This document shows, in pieces, positions 15,211 to 25,240 of a stretch of 64,000 bases of DNA (within the stretch, counting starts at the first letter, position 1; each line of letters begins with the position of its first letter). The translations under genes and the position numbers were made by a program. Source of the DNA: Mycobacterium celatum (GTDB lineage: Bacteria > Actinomycetota > Actinomycetes > Mycobacteriales > Mycobacteriaceae); NCBI RefSeq assembly GCF_002101595.1, contig NZ_LQOM01000028.1:124001-188000 (forward strand). Reading direction: 5' to 3'. The notes beneath the pieces are model-generated. The model did not search any database and was not told where the DNA came from. It saw only the letters and a list, made by a program, of their open reading frames with translations.

Positions 15211-18177
15211 TCAATCTCCGAAAACCTTGCGCACCACCGCTTTTGCGCGACGCGTCACCCGCAGGTAGTTGTCCAGGAACTCGCCGCCGTCACCTTTATC
15301 CCAACCGGCGGCGGCCGCGACCGCGTTGAGCTGACGCCCCGGCCCCGGCAGCTGGTCGGTGGGCTTGCCGCGCACCAGCACCAGCGCGTTGCGTGCCCGC
15401 GTCGCCGTCAACCAGGCCTGGCGCAGCAGATCCACCTCGTCGGCGGCGATCAGCTCGGCCGCGGCGATGGCGTCCAGGGATTCCAGCGTCGAAGTGTTGT
15501 GCAGAGCGGGGATCGCGTGGGCGTGCCGCAGCTGCAGCAACTGCACGGTCCATTCGATGTCGGCCAGTCCGCCGCGCCCCAGCTTGGTGTGTGTGTTCGG
15601 GTCGGCGCCGCGCGGCAGCCGCTCGGCGTCGACGCGCGCCTTCATCCGCCGGATTTCGCGCACCGCTTCGGCGGACACTCCCCCCTCGGGGTAACGCGTC
15701 TTGTCGGCCATCAGAAGGAAACGCTGGCCGAGCTCCGCGTCACCGGCCACCGAGTGTGCGCGCAGCAGTGCCTGCACCTCCCACGGCTGCGCCCACTGCT
15801 CGTAGTAGGCGGCGTACGACGCCAGCGTGCGGACCAGCGGACCGTTGCGCCCCTCCGGGCGCAGATTGGCGTCGACCTCCAGCGGCGGATCGGCGCTGGG
15901 CGTGCCCAGTAGAGCCCGGACACCCTCTGCCACCGACACCGACCAGCGCACCGCGGCCGAATCCTCCACGCCGGCAGCCGGTTCGCAGACGAACATCACG
16001 TCGGCGTCCGAGCCGTAGCCCAATTCGCGGCCACCCAGGCGGCCCATCCCGATCACGGCAATCTTGGCGGGGGTCCGGCCATCCGCGGGAGTGTTCGCGC
16101 GGATCACCGCGTCCAGTGCGGCCTGCAGCACCGCCACCCACACCGAGGTGAGCGCGGCGCACACGTCGGTCACCTCGAGCATGCCGAGCAGGTCCGCGGA
16201 GGCGACGCGGGCCAGCTCTCGGCGGCGCAGGCTACGTGCGGCGGCGATGGCGCGAACCGGGTCGGCGTGCCGGCTCGCCGAGGCCACCAGCGCGCCGGCG
16301 ACCGCGTCGGGATCGGTTTCCAGCAGCTTCGGTCCCGACGGTCCGTCGCCGTAGGACTGAATGACCTCCGGCGCGCGCATCAGCAGATCCGGCACATACG
16401 CCGAGGTGCCCAGCACCCGCATCAGCCGCTTGGCCACCGCGCTGCTGTCCCGCAGCGTCGACAGATACCAGCGGTGCGGCGCCATCGCCTCGGACAGCCG
16501 ACGGTAGGACAGCAGTCCACCGTCGGGGTCCGGTGTGTCCGACAACCAGTCCAGCAGCTTGGGCAGCAGCACCGACTGCACCCGGCCGCGGCGCCCGCTC
16601 TGGTTGATCAACGCGGACAGATGGGTCAGCGCACTCTGCGGCGCGTCATAGCCGAGCGCGGCCAGCTGACGTTCGGCGGCTTCCGGCGTCATGCCCTGGG
16701 CGAACTCCAGGCCCGCCGGGCTGACCGATTCCAGCAGCGGCTGATAGAACAGCTTGGCGTGCAGCCGGGACACCCGCACGTTGTGGCGCTTGAGTTCTTC
16801 GCGCAGCACACCCAGCGCGTCGCGGCGCCCGTCGGGCAGGATGTGGGCCGCGCGGGCCAGCCAGCGCAGCGCCTCGTCGTCGTCGAGGGCCGGCAGCATG
16901 TGGGTGCGCTTGAGCCGCTGCAGCTGCAGCCGGTGTTCCAGCAGCCGAAGAAACTCGTACGAGGCGGTCAGATTGGCCGCGTCGTCGCGGCCGACGTAGC
17001 CGCCGCGTCCCAGCGCGGCCAGCGCGTCCACCGTCGAGGCAACGTGCAGCGACTCGTCGCTGCGGCCGTGCACCAGCTGCAGCAGCTGCACCGCGAACTC
17101 CACATCGCGCAAGCCGCCGCTGCCGAGTTTGATCTCGCGGCTGCGCACGTCGGCCGGCACCAGCTGCTCGACCCGTCGCCGCATCGCCTGCACCTCGTCG
17201 ACGAAATCCTCACGCTCGCAAGCGCTCCAGACCATCGGCATCAACGCCGCCACGTAGCGTTGCCCCAGCTCGAGGTCGCCGGCGGCCGGTCGGGCCTTGA
17301 GCAGAGCCTGGAACTCCCACGTCTTGGCCCAGCGCTGGTAGTAGGCGATGTGCGAGTCCAGCGTGCGGACCAGCTCGCCGTGCCGGCCCTCCGGGCGCAG
17401 GTTGGCGTCCACCTCGAAGAAGGCCTCCGACGCCACCCGCATCATCTCGCCGGCAAGCCGGGTGCTCACCGAGTCGGCGCGCTCGGCAACAAAGATCACA
17501 TCGACGTCGCTGACGTAGTTCAGTTCGCGGGCACCGCATTTGCCCATCGCGATGACGGCCAGCCGGGGCGGTGTGTCGTCGCCGCACACCGTCTGTTCGG
17601 CGACGGACAGCGCCGCGCCCAGTGCGGCGTCGGCGATGTCGGCCAAGTGGGCGCCGACCGCGGTGAACGGCAGCACCGGCTCGTCCTCGACCGCCGAGGC
17701 CAGGTCGAGCGCGGCCTGCACCAGCAGCCGGTCACGGTACAGCACCCGCAATTGCTCGAGGCTTGCGCCGCTTGACGTTTCGAGGAAGGTGCGCCGCAGC
17801 TCGTCGGCCGACGGCAGTGTCACGTCGCCCCGCAGTAGATGCCAGGACCGCGGGTGGGCGACCAGGTGGTCCCCCAACGCCAGCGAGGAGCCCAGCACCG
17901 CCAGCAGCCGGCCCCGTAGCCCGCGATCGGTCAGCAGCGCCGTGTTGAGTTCATCCCATCCGTCGCCGAGCGCCTCGGCCAGCCGGACCATCGCACCCAG
18001 CGCGGCGTCGGCATCGGGTGCGCGCGACAGCGCCCACAGCAAGTCGATGTGGTCTTGGTCCTCCTCGCTGTCCCAGCCCAGTTGCGCTAGGTAGGCGCTC
18101 GCGCGTGGGTCGACCAACCCGAGCCGGCCGACGCTGGGCAGTTTCGGGCGCTGCGTGGCGGGTTGGCTCACGACCAC
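15211..18177 (-). CDS. glnE: GlnE: glutamine synthetase adenylyltransferase/adenylyl-removing enzyme
   Basis: 988 residues from GTG 18177 (start chosen by resemblance to the remembered M. tuberculosis N-terminus; GTG 18192 is the longest option). Two nucleotidyltransferase domains: the N-terminal one with [17 protein letters not shown] (about 208-227) and the C-terminal one with [17 protein letters not shown] (about 706-725). Helical domains follow each. By family knowledge one half removes and the other adds AMP on the glutamine synthetase tyrosine. Its target GlnA1 is encoded 5 kb away and GlnA2 directly upstream. It is essential in M. tuberculosis. Confidence 0.96.
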   Translation of the reverse strand: MVVSQPATQRPKLPSVGRLGLVDPRASAYLAQLGWDSEEDQDHIDLLWALSRAPDADAALGAMVRLAEALGDGWDELNTALLTDRGLRGRLLAVLGSSLALGDHLVAHPRSWHLLRGDVTLPSADELRRTFLETSSGASLEQLRVLYRDRLLVQAALDLASAVEDEPVLPFTAVGAHLADIADAALGAALSVAEQTVCGDDTPPRLAVIAMGKCGARELNYVSDVDVIFVAERADSVSTRLAGEMMRVASEAFFEVDANLRPEGRHGELVRTLDSHIAYYQRWAKTWEFQALLKARPAAGDLELGQRYVAALMPMVWSACEREDFVDEVQAMRRRVEQLVPADVRSREIKLGSGGLRDVEFAVQLLQLVHGRSDESLHVASTVDALAALGRGGYVGRDDAANLTASYEFLRLLEHRLQLQRLKRTHMLPALDDDEALRWLARAAHILPDGRRDALGVLREELKRHNVRVSRLHAKLFYQPLLESVSPAGLEFAQGMTPEAAERQLAALGYDAPQSALTHLSALINQSGRRGRVQSVLLPKLLDWLSDTPDPDGGLLSYRRLSEAMAPHRWYLSTLRDSSAVAKRLMRVLGTSAYVPDLLMRAPEVIQSYGDGPSGPKLLETDPDAVAGALVASASRHADPVRAIAAARSLRRRELARVASADLLGMLEVTDVCAALTSVWVAVLQAALDAVIRANTPADGRTPAKIAVIGMGRLGGRELGYGSDADVMFVCEPAAGVEDSAAVRWSVSVAEGVRALLGTPSADPPLEVDANLRPEGRNGPLVRTLASYAAYYEQWAQPWEVQALLRAHSVAGDAELGQRFLLMADKTRYPEGGVSAEAVREIRRMKARVDAERLPRGADPNTHTKLGRGGLADIEWTVQLLQLRHAHAIPALHNTSTLESLDAIAAAELIAADEVDLLRQAWLTATRARNALVLVRGKPTDQLPGPGRQLNAVAAAAGWDKGDGGEFLDNYLRVTRRAKAVVRKVFGD

Positions 18178-18201
18178 GACGGTAGCGCACACGGCGCGGC
18201 G

Positions 18202-19542
18202 TCAGAGCGAGAGATACGTCTTGAGCTCGAACGGCGTGACGTGGCTGCGATAGTTGGCCCATTCCCTGCGCTTGTTGCGCAGGAAAAAGTCGAATACGTG
18301 CTCCCCCAACGCTTCTGCGACCAGCTCGGAGCTCTCCATGGCGCGAAGCGCACTGTCCAGGCTCGACGGCAGCTCGCGGTAGCCCATCGCGCGGCGCTCC
18401 TCGGCCGTGAGGTCCCAGACGTTGTCCTCGGCTTGCGGGCCCAGCGCGTAACCCTTTTCGACGCCGCGCAGCCCGGCGGCCAGCAGCACCGCGAACGTCA
18501 GGTAGGGGTTGCACGCCGAGTCGGGGCTGCGCACCTCGATGCGCCGCGACGACGTCTTGTGCGGGCTGTACATCGGAATCCGTACCAGCGCCGACCGGTT
18601 GGCCGCTCCCCAGGACGCGGCGGTGGGCGCCTCGCCGCCGTGCACCAGCCGCTTGTAGGAGTTGACCCATTGGTTGGTGACCGCGCTGATCTCGCTGGCG
18701 TGCTCGAGGATTCCGGCGATGAACGACTTCGCGACGTCAGAGAGCTGCAGCGGGTCGTCGGGGCTGTGGAAGGCGTTGACCTCGCCTTCGAACAGGCTCA
18801 TGTGGGTGTGCATCGCCGAGCCGGGGAACTGCCCGAACGGCTTGGGCATGAACGACGCCCGCACGCCCTCCTCCAGCGCCACTTCCTTGATCAGGTACCG
18901 GAACGTCATCACGTTGTCGGCCATCAACAGCGCGTCGGCGAAGCGAAGATCGATCTCCTGCTGACCCGGCGCGCCTTCGTGGTGGGTGAACTCCACCGAA
19001 ATGCCCATGGATTCGAGCGCTTCGACCACGCGGCGGCGGAAGTTCGACGCGGAGTCGTGGATAGCTTGGTCGAAGTAGCCGGCGTCGTCGGCCGGGACGG
19101 GCGGCTGGCCGTCGTCGGGACCGGGTTGCAGCAGGAAGAACTCGATCTCTGGATGCACGTAGCAGGAGAACCCGAGCTCGTTGGCTTTGCCGAGCTGACG
19201 GCGCAGCACGTGGCGCGGGTCGGCCCATGACGGCGAGCCGTCGGGCATGGTGATGTCGCAGAACATCCGGGCCGAGTGGTGATGTCCGGTGCTGGTGGTC
19301 CAGGGCAGCACCTGGAAGGTCGACGGGTCGGGATGAGCCACCATGTCGGCTTCCGAGACCCTGGCGAAGCCCTCGATCGAGGAACCGTCGAAGCCGATGC
19401 CCTCCTCGAATGCGCCCTCGAGTTCGGCCGGAGCTATCGCGACCGACTTGAGGAAGCCGAGCACATCGGTGAACCACAGCCGGACGAAACGGATATCCCG
19501 TTCCTCCAGCGTGCGGAGCACGAATTCCTTCTGTCGATCCAT
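18202..19542 (-). CDS. glnA2: GlnA2: glutamine synthetase paralogue
   Basis: 446 residues from ATG 19542, matching the M. tuberculosis GlnA2 length. The catalytic motifs are present: DGSSIEGF, HPEIEFF, HHEGAPGQQEIDLRF, MPKPFGQFPGSAMHTH and NRSALVRIP. It lacks the KDLYELP adenylylation tyrosine of GlnA1; the matching region reads DNVWDLTAEE, so GlnE is unlikely to control it. It is 25 bp upstream of glnE on the same strand and probably cotranscribed. The role beside GlnA1 is uncertain; related proteins are of the GSI-alpha type. Confidence 0.94.
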   Translation of the reverse strand: MDRQKEFVLRTLEERDIRFVRLWFTDVLGFLKSVAIAPAELEGAFEEGIGFDGSSIEGFARVSEADMVAHPDPSTFQVLPWTTSTGHHHSARMFCDITMPDGSPSWADPRHVLRRQLGKANELGFSCYVHPEIEFFLLQPGPDDGQPPVPADDAGYFDQAIHDSASNFRRRVVEALESMGISVEFTHHEGAPGQQEIDLRFADALLMADNVMTFRYLIKEVALEEGVRASFMPKPFGQFPGSAMHTHMSLFEGEVNAFHSPDDPLQLSDVAKSFIAGILEHASEISAVTNQWVNSYKRLVHGGEAPTAASWGAANRSALVRIPMYSPHKTSSRRIEVRSPDSACNPYLTFAVLLAAGLRGVEKGYALGPQAEDNVWDLTAEERRAMGYRELPSSLDSALRAMESSELVAEALGEHVFDFFLRNKRREWANYRSHVTPFELKTYLSL

Positions 19543-19562
19543 GATGCGAAGCGTATCGCGTC

Positions 19563-21101
19563 TTAGCACTGCAGGCTGCCCGGAGACACCCCGTCGACGA
19601 AATAACGCGCGACTGCGGTGTCGACGCAGCGGTCGCCGTTGAACACGGCGGTGTGCTGGGTGCCGTTGTAGCTGATCAGCGGGGCGCCGAGCTGGCGGGC
19701 CAGGTTGACCCCAGCCTGATACGGCGTGGCCGGGTCGTGGGTGGTGGAGACCACGACGACCTTGCCCGGCGCGACGGGTGCCGCCGGATGCGGCGACGAC
19801 GTGGCCGGCGCCGGCCACAGCGCGCACAGGTCGCGCGGCGCGTATCCGGTGAACTGCCCGTAGGACAGGAATGGTGCGACCTGGCGGATCCGGCGGTCGG
19901 CGTCTACCCAGGAGGCCACGTCGGTCGGTGAGGGAGCGTCGACGCATCGGACCGCGTTGAATGCGTCCTGGGAGTTGTCGTAGTGGCCGTCGTCGTCGCG
20001 CCCGTTGTAGTCGTCGGCCAGCATCAGCAGGTCACCGGCGTCGGTGCCGTGTTGCAGACCCAGCAACCCGCTGGTCAGATATTTCCAGTGCTGCGGGGTG
20101 TAGAGCGCGTTGATGGTGCCGGTGGTCGCGTCGGCGTAGCTCAAGCCGCGCGGATCCGACGTCTTGCCCGGCTTGGTGACCAGCGGGTCGACCAGCTGGT
20201 GGTAGCGGGCGACCCATTTGGCGGGGTCGGTGCCCAGCGGGCAGCCCGGCGAGCGGGCGCAGTCGGCCGCGTAGTCGTTGAACGCGGTTTGGAAGCCGGC
20301 TTCCTGGTTGACGTTCTCGTCGATCGGCCCGACGGTGGGGTCGATGGCACCGTCGAGCACCATCGACCGCACATGGTTGCCGAACCGCTCGACGTAGGCG
20401 GTGCCCAGCTCGGTGCCGTAGCTGAAGCCCAGGTAGTTGAGCTGCTCGTCACCCAGCGCCCGCCGGACCATGTCCATGTCGCGCGCCACGGACTCGGTTC
20501 CGACGTTCCGCAGGAACGCCGCGCCCATCCGGTCGGCGCATTGCTGGGCCAGCTGCCGGTAGACCTGTTCGATGTGGGCCACGCCGGCGGGGCTGTAGTC
20601 GACCATCGGTTCGCGGCGGTAGGCGTCGAATTCGGCGTCGGTGCGGCAGCGCAGCGTCGGGGTGGAATGGCCGACGCCGCGCGGATCGAATCCCACCAGG
20701 TCGAAGCGGCGAACGACCTCGCTGTCCGCCAGGGCGGCGCCCATGCCGGCGACGGTGTCGACGGCCGACGCTCCCGGACCGCCCGGATTGACCAGCAGTG
20801 ACCCGATGCGGGGTCCGCTGGCCGGGATGCGAATCACGGCGAGCTGAAGCTGGGCCCCTCCGGGCACGGTGTAGTCGACGGGAACCGTCACGGTGGTGCA
20901 GCGCGCGCTGGGAATGTCGCTGGTGTCGTCGACGAATCGGCTGCAGCTCCCCCAGGCCGGCGCGGCGGAGCTGGGTGCCTGCCCGGAGTCGGGCTCGGGG
21001 GTGGCGTGCCCGGGTGCGACGGCCAGCGCCTGGAGCAACACGAAGGAAAGCAGCGCAGAGCTCAGCCGTCTCATGCGCCACATGGCCAGCAATCGTCGCA
21101 T
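19563..21101 (-). CDS. Secreted alpha/beta-hydrolase serine peptidase (Rv2223c type)
   Basis: 512 residues. A signal peptide is clear: basic start, hydrophobic LSSALLSFVLLQALAVAPG, then a likely cut near GHA-TPEP. The catalytic core has NPGGPG, Ser227 in GFSYGTELG, an Asp in STTHDPATPY and His in GTQHTAV. This is the tripeptidyl-aminopeptidase/SCO7095-like family that includes Hip1. ATG at 21101, 21083 and 21074 are all in frame; none has a strong ribosome-binding site. It is a tandem paralogue of the next gene upstream. No lipobox is seen, so it is probably released rather than anchored. Confidence 0.88.
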   Translation of the reverse strand: MRRLLAMWRMRRLSSALLSFVLLQALAVAPGHATPEPDSGQAPSSAAPAWGSCSRFVDDTSDIPSARCTTVTVPVDYTVPGGAQLQLAVIRIPASGPRIGSLLVNPGGPGASAVDTVAGMGAALADSEVVRRFDLVGFDPRGVGHSTPTLRCRTDAEFDAYRREPMVDYSPAGVAHIEQVYRQLAQQCADRMGAAFLRNVGTESVARDMDMVRRALGDEQLNYLGFSYGTELGTAYVERFGNHVRSMVLDGAIDPTVGPIDENVNQEAGFQTAFNDYAADCARSPGCPLGTDPAKWVARYHQLVDPLVTKPGKTSDPRGLSYADATTGTINALYTPQHWKYLTSGLLGLQHGTDAGDLLMLADDYNGRDDDGHYDNSQDAFNAVRCVDAPSPTDVASWVDADRRIRQVAPFLSYGQFTGYAPRDLCALWPAPATSSPHPAAPVAPGKVVVVSTTHDPATPYQAGVNLARQLGAPLISYNGTQHTAVFNGDRCVDTAVARYFVDGVSPGSLQC

Positions 21102-21155
21102 GCGCCGGTCACGCGTAGTGCCGCCGGAAGGTCACACCTTGGTCTCGTTATCTGC

Positions 21156-21213
21156 CGAGCAGACGTAAAATCGCCCAAACCGCACCGCTTTTGGGCGGTT
21201 TTGCGTCTGCTCG
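21156..21213. repeat. Long hairpin C between the two serine peptidase genes
   Basis: Arms of about 24 nt, left starting GAGCAGACGTAAAATCGCCC at 21157 and right ending GTTTTGCGTCTGCTC at 21212. The only arm differences are two T/C changes that still allow G-U pairing in one transcript. It begins 2 bp after the caeA stop, a place expected for a terminator or an attenuator for the downstream peptidase gene. No T-run follows. Confidence 0.75.
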
Positions 21214-21215
21214 CC

Positions 21216-22781
21216 CTAGCATTTCGCGCCCTGGGGCGGCGTGGTGCCCTTGACCAGGTAGGCCGTCGCGTAGTCGTCGATGCAGCTGTTGCCCTGGAAC
21301 ACCACCGTGTGCTGGGTTCCGTCGAAGGTGAGCAGGGCGCCGTGCAGCTGCTTGGCAAGGTCGACACCGGCCTTGTACGGCGTCGCCGGGTCGTGAGTGG
21401 TCGACACCACCACGGTCGGCGGCAGCCCCGGCGCCGAGATGCTGTGCGGTTTGCTCGTCGGCGGCACCGGCCAGAACGCGCAGGTGCCCAGCGGCGCGTC
21501 GCCGGTGAACTTGCCGTAGCTCATGAACGGCGCGATCTCACGGGAGCGGCGATCCTCGTCGATGACCTTGGCGCGATCCTTGACCGGCGGCTGGTCGACG
21601 CAGTTGATCGCCACCCGCGCGTCGCTGGCGTTGGTGTAGTGGCCGTGCGAATCACGGCGCATGTACATGTCGGCCAACGCCAGCAGGGTGTCGCCCCGAT
21701 CGCTTTTCAGCTCGGTCAGCCCGGTGGTCAGGTGGTGCCACAGGGTCGGCGAGTACAGCGCCATGATGGTGCCGACAATCGCGTCGCTGTAACTGAGCCC
21801 GCGTGGGTCCTTGGTGTGCGCCGGCCTGCTCTTCATCGGATTGGCCGGATCGACAAGCGGATTCACCAGGCTGTGGTACACGTCGACCGACTTGGCCGGG
21901 TCGGTGCCGAGCGGACAGTTCGGGGCCTTGGCGCATTCGGCCGCGTAGTCGTTGAATGCGTCCTGAAATCCCTTGGCCTGCCGCAAATCTGCCTCGATCG
22001 GGTCCGCGTTCGGGTCGACCGCGCCGTCCAGGATCATCGCCCGCACGTTCTGCGGGTAGGCCTCGGCGTAGGCCGACCCGATCCGCGTGCCATACGAGTA
22101 GCCCAGGTAGGTCAGCTTGTCGTCGCCCAGCGCATCGCGGATCGCGTCCAGATCGCGTGCGACGTTGACGGTTCCGACGTTCTCCAGGAACTTCTTGCCC
22201 ATTTTGTCGACACAGCGCTGCACGAACTGCTTGGTCTCGTCTTCGATGTGTGCCACGCCCGCCGGGCTGTAATCCACCTGCGGTTCGGCGCGCAACCGGT
22301 CGTTGTCGGCGTCGGAGTTACACCAGATCGCCGGGCGCGACGACGCCACCCCGCGCGGGTCGAAGCCGACCAGGTCGAAGCGCTCGCGGACCTGCGGCGG
22401 CAGGGACTGCACGACGCCCACGGCCGCCTCGATCCCGGATTCACCCGGGCCGCCGGGATTGATGACCAGCGAGCCGATCTTGTCGCCGGTTGCCGGGAAA
22501 CGAATCATCGCCAGCGTCGCGGCGTCGCCGTCGAGGCGGTTGTAGTCGACGGGCACGGCGATCTTGCCGCATTGTGCGCCGGCCGGAAGCTTAACCGCGG
22601 TACCGCCGGAGACCCGGCACTGTCCCCACTCCAGCGCCTGGCCGATTTTCGGCCCGGCCATCCGCGCCCGACCGGCGACGACGTGTGTGCAGCTCGCTAC
22701 AGTGAGCACGATCGCGGCCATTGCGGTCCAGATCAACGTCGTGCGCGCGATCGCGTCGCGGCGAGGCAGGCCCATGTCCAC
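21216..22781 (-). CDS. caeA: Hip1/CaeA: cell-envelope serine peptidase lipoprotein
   Basis: 521 residues from GTG 22781 (ATG 22775 is also possible). The N-terminal helix ends in a lipobox VASC with Cys31. The core has NPGGPGESG, the nucleophile Ser229 in GYSYGTRIG, Asp in STTHDPATPY and His in GTQHTVV, as in M. tuberculosis Hip1 (Ser228, from memory), which trims GroEL2 and affects envelope and immune responses. Resemblance to that protein is strong along the whole length. The tandem paralogue lies immediately downstream, separated by hairpin C. Confidence 0.93.
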   Translation of the reverse strand: MDMGLPRRDAIARTTLIWTAMAAIVLTVASCTHVVAGRARMAGPKIGQALEWGQCRVSGGTAVKLPAGAQCGKIAVPVDYNRLDGDAATLAMIRFPATGDKIGSLVINPGGPGESGIEAAVGVVQSLPPQVRERFDLVGFDPRGVASSRPAIWCNSDADNDRLRAEPQVDYSPAGVAHIEDETKQFVQRCVDKMGKKFLENVGTVNVARDLDAIRDALGDDKLTYLGYSYGTRIGSAYAEAYPQNVRAMILDGAVDPNADPIEADLRQAKGFQDAFNDYAAECAKAPNCPLGTDPAKSVDVYHSLVNPLVDPANPMKSRPAHTKDPRGLSYSDAIVGTIMALYSPTLWHHLTTGLTELKSDRGDTLLALADMYMRRDSHGHYTNASDARVAINCVDQPPVKDRAKVIDEDRRSREIAPFMSYGKFTGDAPLGTCAFWPVPPTSKPHSISAPGLPPTVVVSTTHDPATPYKAGVDLAKQLHGALLTFDGTQHTVVFQGNSCIDDYATAYLVKGTTPPQGAKC

Positions 22782-22813
22782 CTATGCTGCCATGCGCCGT
22801 AAGCAGCTCGCGG

Positions 22814-24205
22814 CTACCGGGTCGCGAGGAGCAGTTCTTCCATCCCGACGGCGAAGTCGTCGGCCAATTCCCACAAGTCGGGCACCAGCTCTGGGCAGGC
22901 GATCAATCCCACGTTCAGCTTGCCGTTGAGCGACATGACGGTGATGTTGAGCCCCGAGCCGTGGAAAATCGGGCCCAACGGATACATAGCCTTGACCTCG
23001 CAGCCCAGCAGATACAGCGGCATCTGCGGACCGGGGACGTTGGACACTACCAGGTTGTGCACCGGCCGGCTGCGGGTCAGCCGGGTCTTGGCGTAGGCCC
23101 GCATCGCCAGGCCGAACACGGCCGGCGCGGCGAACTGCGACCAGTCCTGCAACAGCGTGGCGCTGATCGCCGAACTATGTTGCTTGGCAACCGAATTCGC
23201 ATCGGCAATGGCCTTGATGCGCTCGGCCGGGTCGGCGATATGGGTTTGCAGGCTGGAGAACAGTCCCGAAACCTGGTTGCGGCCGGGCCGGTCGGATTTT
23301 CCGTGCACCGACACCGGCACCATCGCCACCAACGACGACTCCGGCAATTCGCCGCGGTCGAACAGGAATTGGCGCAGCACCCCGGACACCAGGGCCATCA
23401 CCACGTCGTTGACTTTGACGTTGAAGTGGTCCTTGACCTTCTTGATGTCCCCGAGATCCAGCTGCGCATAAGCGATGTTGCGGTGCCCGGTGATGCTGGC
23501 GTTGAACGTGGTTCGCGGCGCGGCGAACGGCCGCGCCATCGCCTGACCGCTGCGCGCCCGCGCCACCGTCTTCGCCACCGACGCCGCCGTATTGGGCAGC
23601 ACGTTGGCCAAATGCAGCGGCCGCGACGCGAACTTCGCGAGACCACTCACGGCGATCTGCATGGTGTTGGCCCCGCCTACCCCGTCGACCGGTTCCGGTG
23701 GCGGCGCATCGGCTTCGGTGCTGCAGAGCTGCGACATCAGGTTCGCACCGGTCACTCCGTCCACGCAGGCGTGGTGGACCTTGGTCATCAAGGCCAGCCG
23801 GCCGTTCTGCTGGGCGTCGGTGCCCGCGACACCCTCGATGACCCACATTTCCCACAACGGTCGGCTGCGGTCGAGCGGCAGACCCGCGATGTGGCCGCAG
23901 ATCTCCGACAGTTCCATCCGGCCGCCCGGCGGCGGCAGCCCGATGCGATGCAGATGCCGGCTGATGTCGAAGGTGTCGTCGTCGACCCAAACCGGGTGGT
24001 CGAGGTTAAACGCGCTGTCCGCCAGCTTCTCGCGGAACTGCGGCATCGCCTTGATCCGGATCGCCAATTCGTCGCGCAGCCGGTCGAAGCTGTAGCCGCC
24101 CGGCATTGTCGAGGTGTCCAGCTCCAATATGGAGCACACATGCAACGGCTGGGAGGGCGTTTCCAGGTACAGAAAACTGGCGTCGAGTCCGCTGAGCCGC
24201 TGCAT
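22814..24205 (-). CDS. Wax ester synthase/diacylglycerol acyltransferase (WS/DGAT) family protein
   Basis: 463 residues from ATG 24205 (MQRLSGLDASFLYLETP, the usual opening of the family). The acyltransferase signature HHACVDG has His144, His145 and Asp149. The C-terminal half has the NDVVMALVSG and VSNVPGP motifs. These enzymes make triacylglycerol or wax esters from acyl-CoA. The gene is 32 bp upstream of caeA on the same strand and divergent from panB. It is not in the M. tuberculosis order as remembered, so it is an insertion or was lost there. Confidence 0.9.
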   Translation of the reverse strand: MQRLSGLDASFLYLETPSQPLHVCSILELDTSTMPGGYSFDRLRDELAIRIKAMPQFREKLADSAFNLDHPVWVDDDTFDISRHLHRIGLPPPGGRMELSEICGHIAGLPLDRSRPLWEMWVIEGVAGTDAQQNGRLALMTKVHHACVDGVTGANLMSQLCSTEADAPPPEPVDGVGGANTMQIAVSGLAKFASRPLHLANVLPNTAASVAKTVARARSGQAMARPFAAPRTTFNASITGHRNIAYAQLDLGDIKKVKDHFNVKVNDVVMALVSGVLRQFLFDRGELPESSLVAMVPVSVHGKSDRPGRNQVSGLFSSLQTHIADPAERIKAIADANSVAKQHSSAISATLLQDWSQFAAPAVFGLAMRAYAKTRLTRSRPVHNLVVSNVPGPQMPLYLLGCEVKAMYPLGPIFHGSGLNITVMSLNGKLNVGLIACPELVPDLWELADDFAVGMEELLLATR

Positions 24206-24387
24206 GCGCAGATGGTATGCCCGGCGCACCGCGATGGCGGGGGAATCGCCAATGCACCCACTGTGAGCAACTCAACTGACCTTGGTATGTATCGGTGGGG
24301 CGATAGATGGCAGACTGGCAACGTCAGACGAACCCGGGGACCCGGCAGGGCCACGAGGATCGACCCGGCGAACACTCAAGGACAATG

Positions 24388-25227
24388 ATGTCTGAGCACA
24401 CTGTTTACGGTGGCGCGTCCGGTGCCGCGCCGCGAACCAAGACCCGCATCCACCATCTGCAGAAGATGAAGGCGGAGGGCCACAAGTGGGCCATGCTCAC
24501 GGCCTACGACTACTCCACCGCACGGATTTTCGACGACGCCGGCATTCCGGTGCTGCTGGTCGGTGACTCCGCCGCCAACGTCGTCTACGGCTACGACACC
24601 ACGGTGCCCATCAGCATCGACGAGCTGATTCCGCTGGTTCGTGGGGTGGTCCGGGGCGCCCCGCACGCGCTGGTGGTCGCGGATCTGCCGTTCGGCAGTT
24701 ACGAGGCCGGGCCCGCCGCGGCGCTGGCCAGCGCCACCCGGTTCATGAAGGAAGCCGGCGCGCACGCGGTCAAACTCGAAGGCGGCGAGCGGGTCGCCGA
24801 GCAGATCGCTGCGCTCACCGCGGCCGGTATCCCGGTCATGGCGCACATCGGGTTCACCCCCCAAAGCGTCAACACGCTTGGTGGTTTTCGGGTGCAGGGC
24901 CGCGGCGACGCCGCCGAACAGACCATCGCCGACGCGATCGCGGTCGCCGAAGCCGGTGCGTTCTCGGTGGTGATGGAGATGGTGCCGGCCGAATTGGCCA
25001 CCCAGATCACCGGCAAGCTGACAATTCCGACCATCGGCATCGGAGCCGGCCCCAACTGCGACGCCCAGGTGCTGGTCTGGCAGGACATGGCCGGGCTCAC
25101 CAGCGGCAAGACGGCTCGCTTCGTCAAGCGGTTCGGTGACGTCGGAGGCGAATTACACCGTGCTGCAACACAATACGCTCAAGAGGTGGCCAGCAGCGTT
25201 TTCCCCGCCGACGAGCACAGCTTCTGA
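24388..25227 (+). CDS. panB: PanB: 3-methyl-2-oxobutanoate hydroxymethyltransferase
   Basis: 279 residues from ATG 24388; a second ATG at 24385 is adjacent, but AAGGA is better spaced for 24388. First step of pantothenate synthesis: ketopantoate from 2-oxoisovalerate and methylene-tetrahydrofolate. Conserved motifs: [34 protein letters not shown] (metal-binding Asp), [23 protein letters not shown] and [17 protein letters not shown]. The C-terminus ends [18 protein letters not shown] gene follows 13 bp downstream. Confidence 0.97.
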   Translation: MSEHTVYGGASGAAPRTKTRIHHLQKMKAEGHKWAMLTAYDYSTARIFDDAGIPVLLVGDSAANVVYGYDTTVPISIDELIPLVRGVVRGAPHALVVADLPFGSYEAGPAAALASATRFMKEAGAHAVKLEGGERVAEQIAALTAAGIPVMAHIGFTPQSVNTLGGFRVQGRGDAAEQTIADAIAVAEAGAFSVVMEMVPAELATQITGKLTIPTIGIGAGPNCDAQVLVWQDMAGLTSGKTARFVKRFGDVGGELHRAATQYAQEVASSVFPADEHSF

Positions 25228-25240
25228 CGTCCCGCGCGAC

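Noticed and set aside
21006..24388. Long plus-strand open frames of 598 and 555 codons
   Set aside because: Antisense shadows of the peptidase and acyltransferase genes. The second only becomes real at the panB start.
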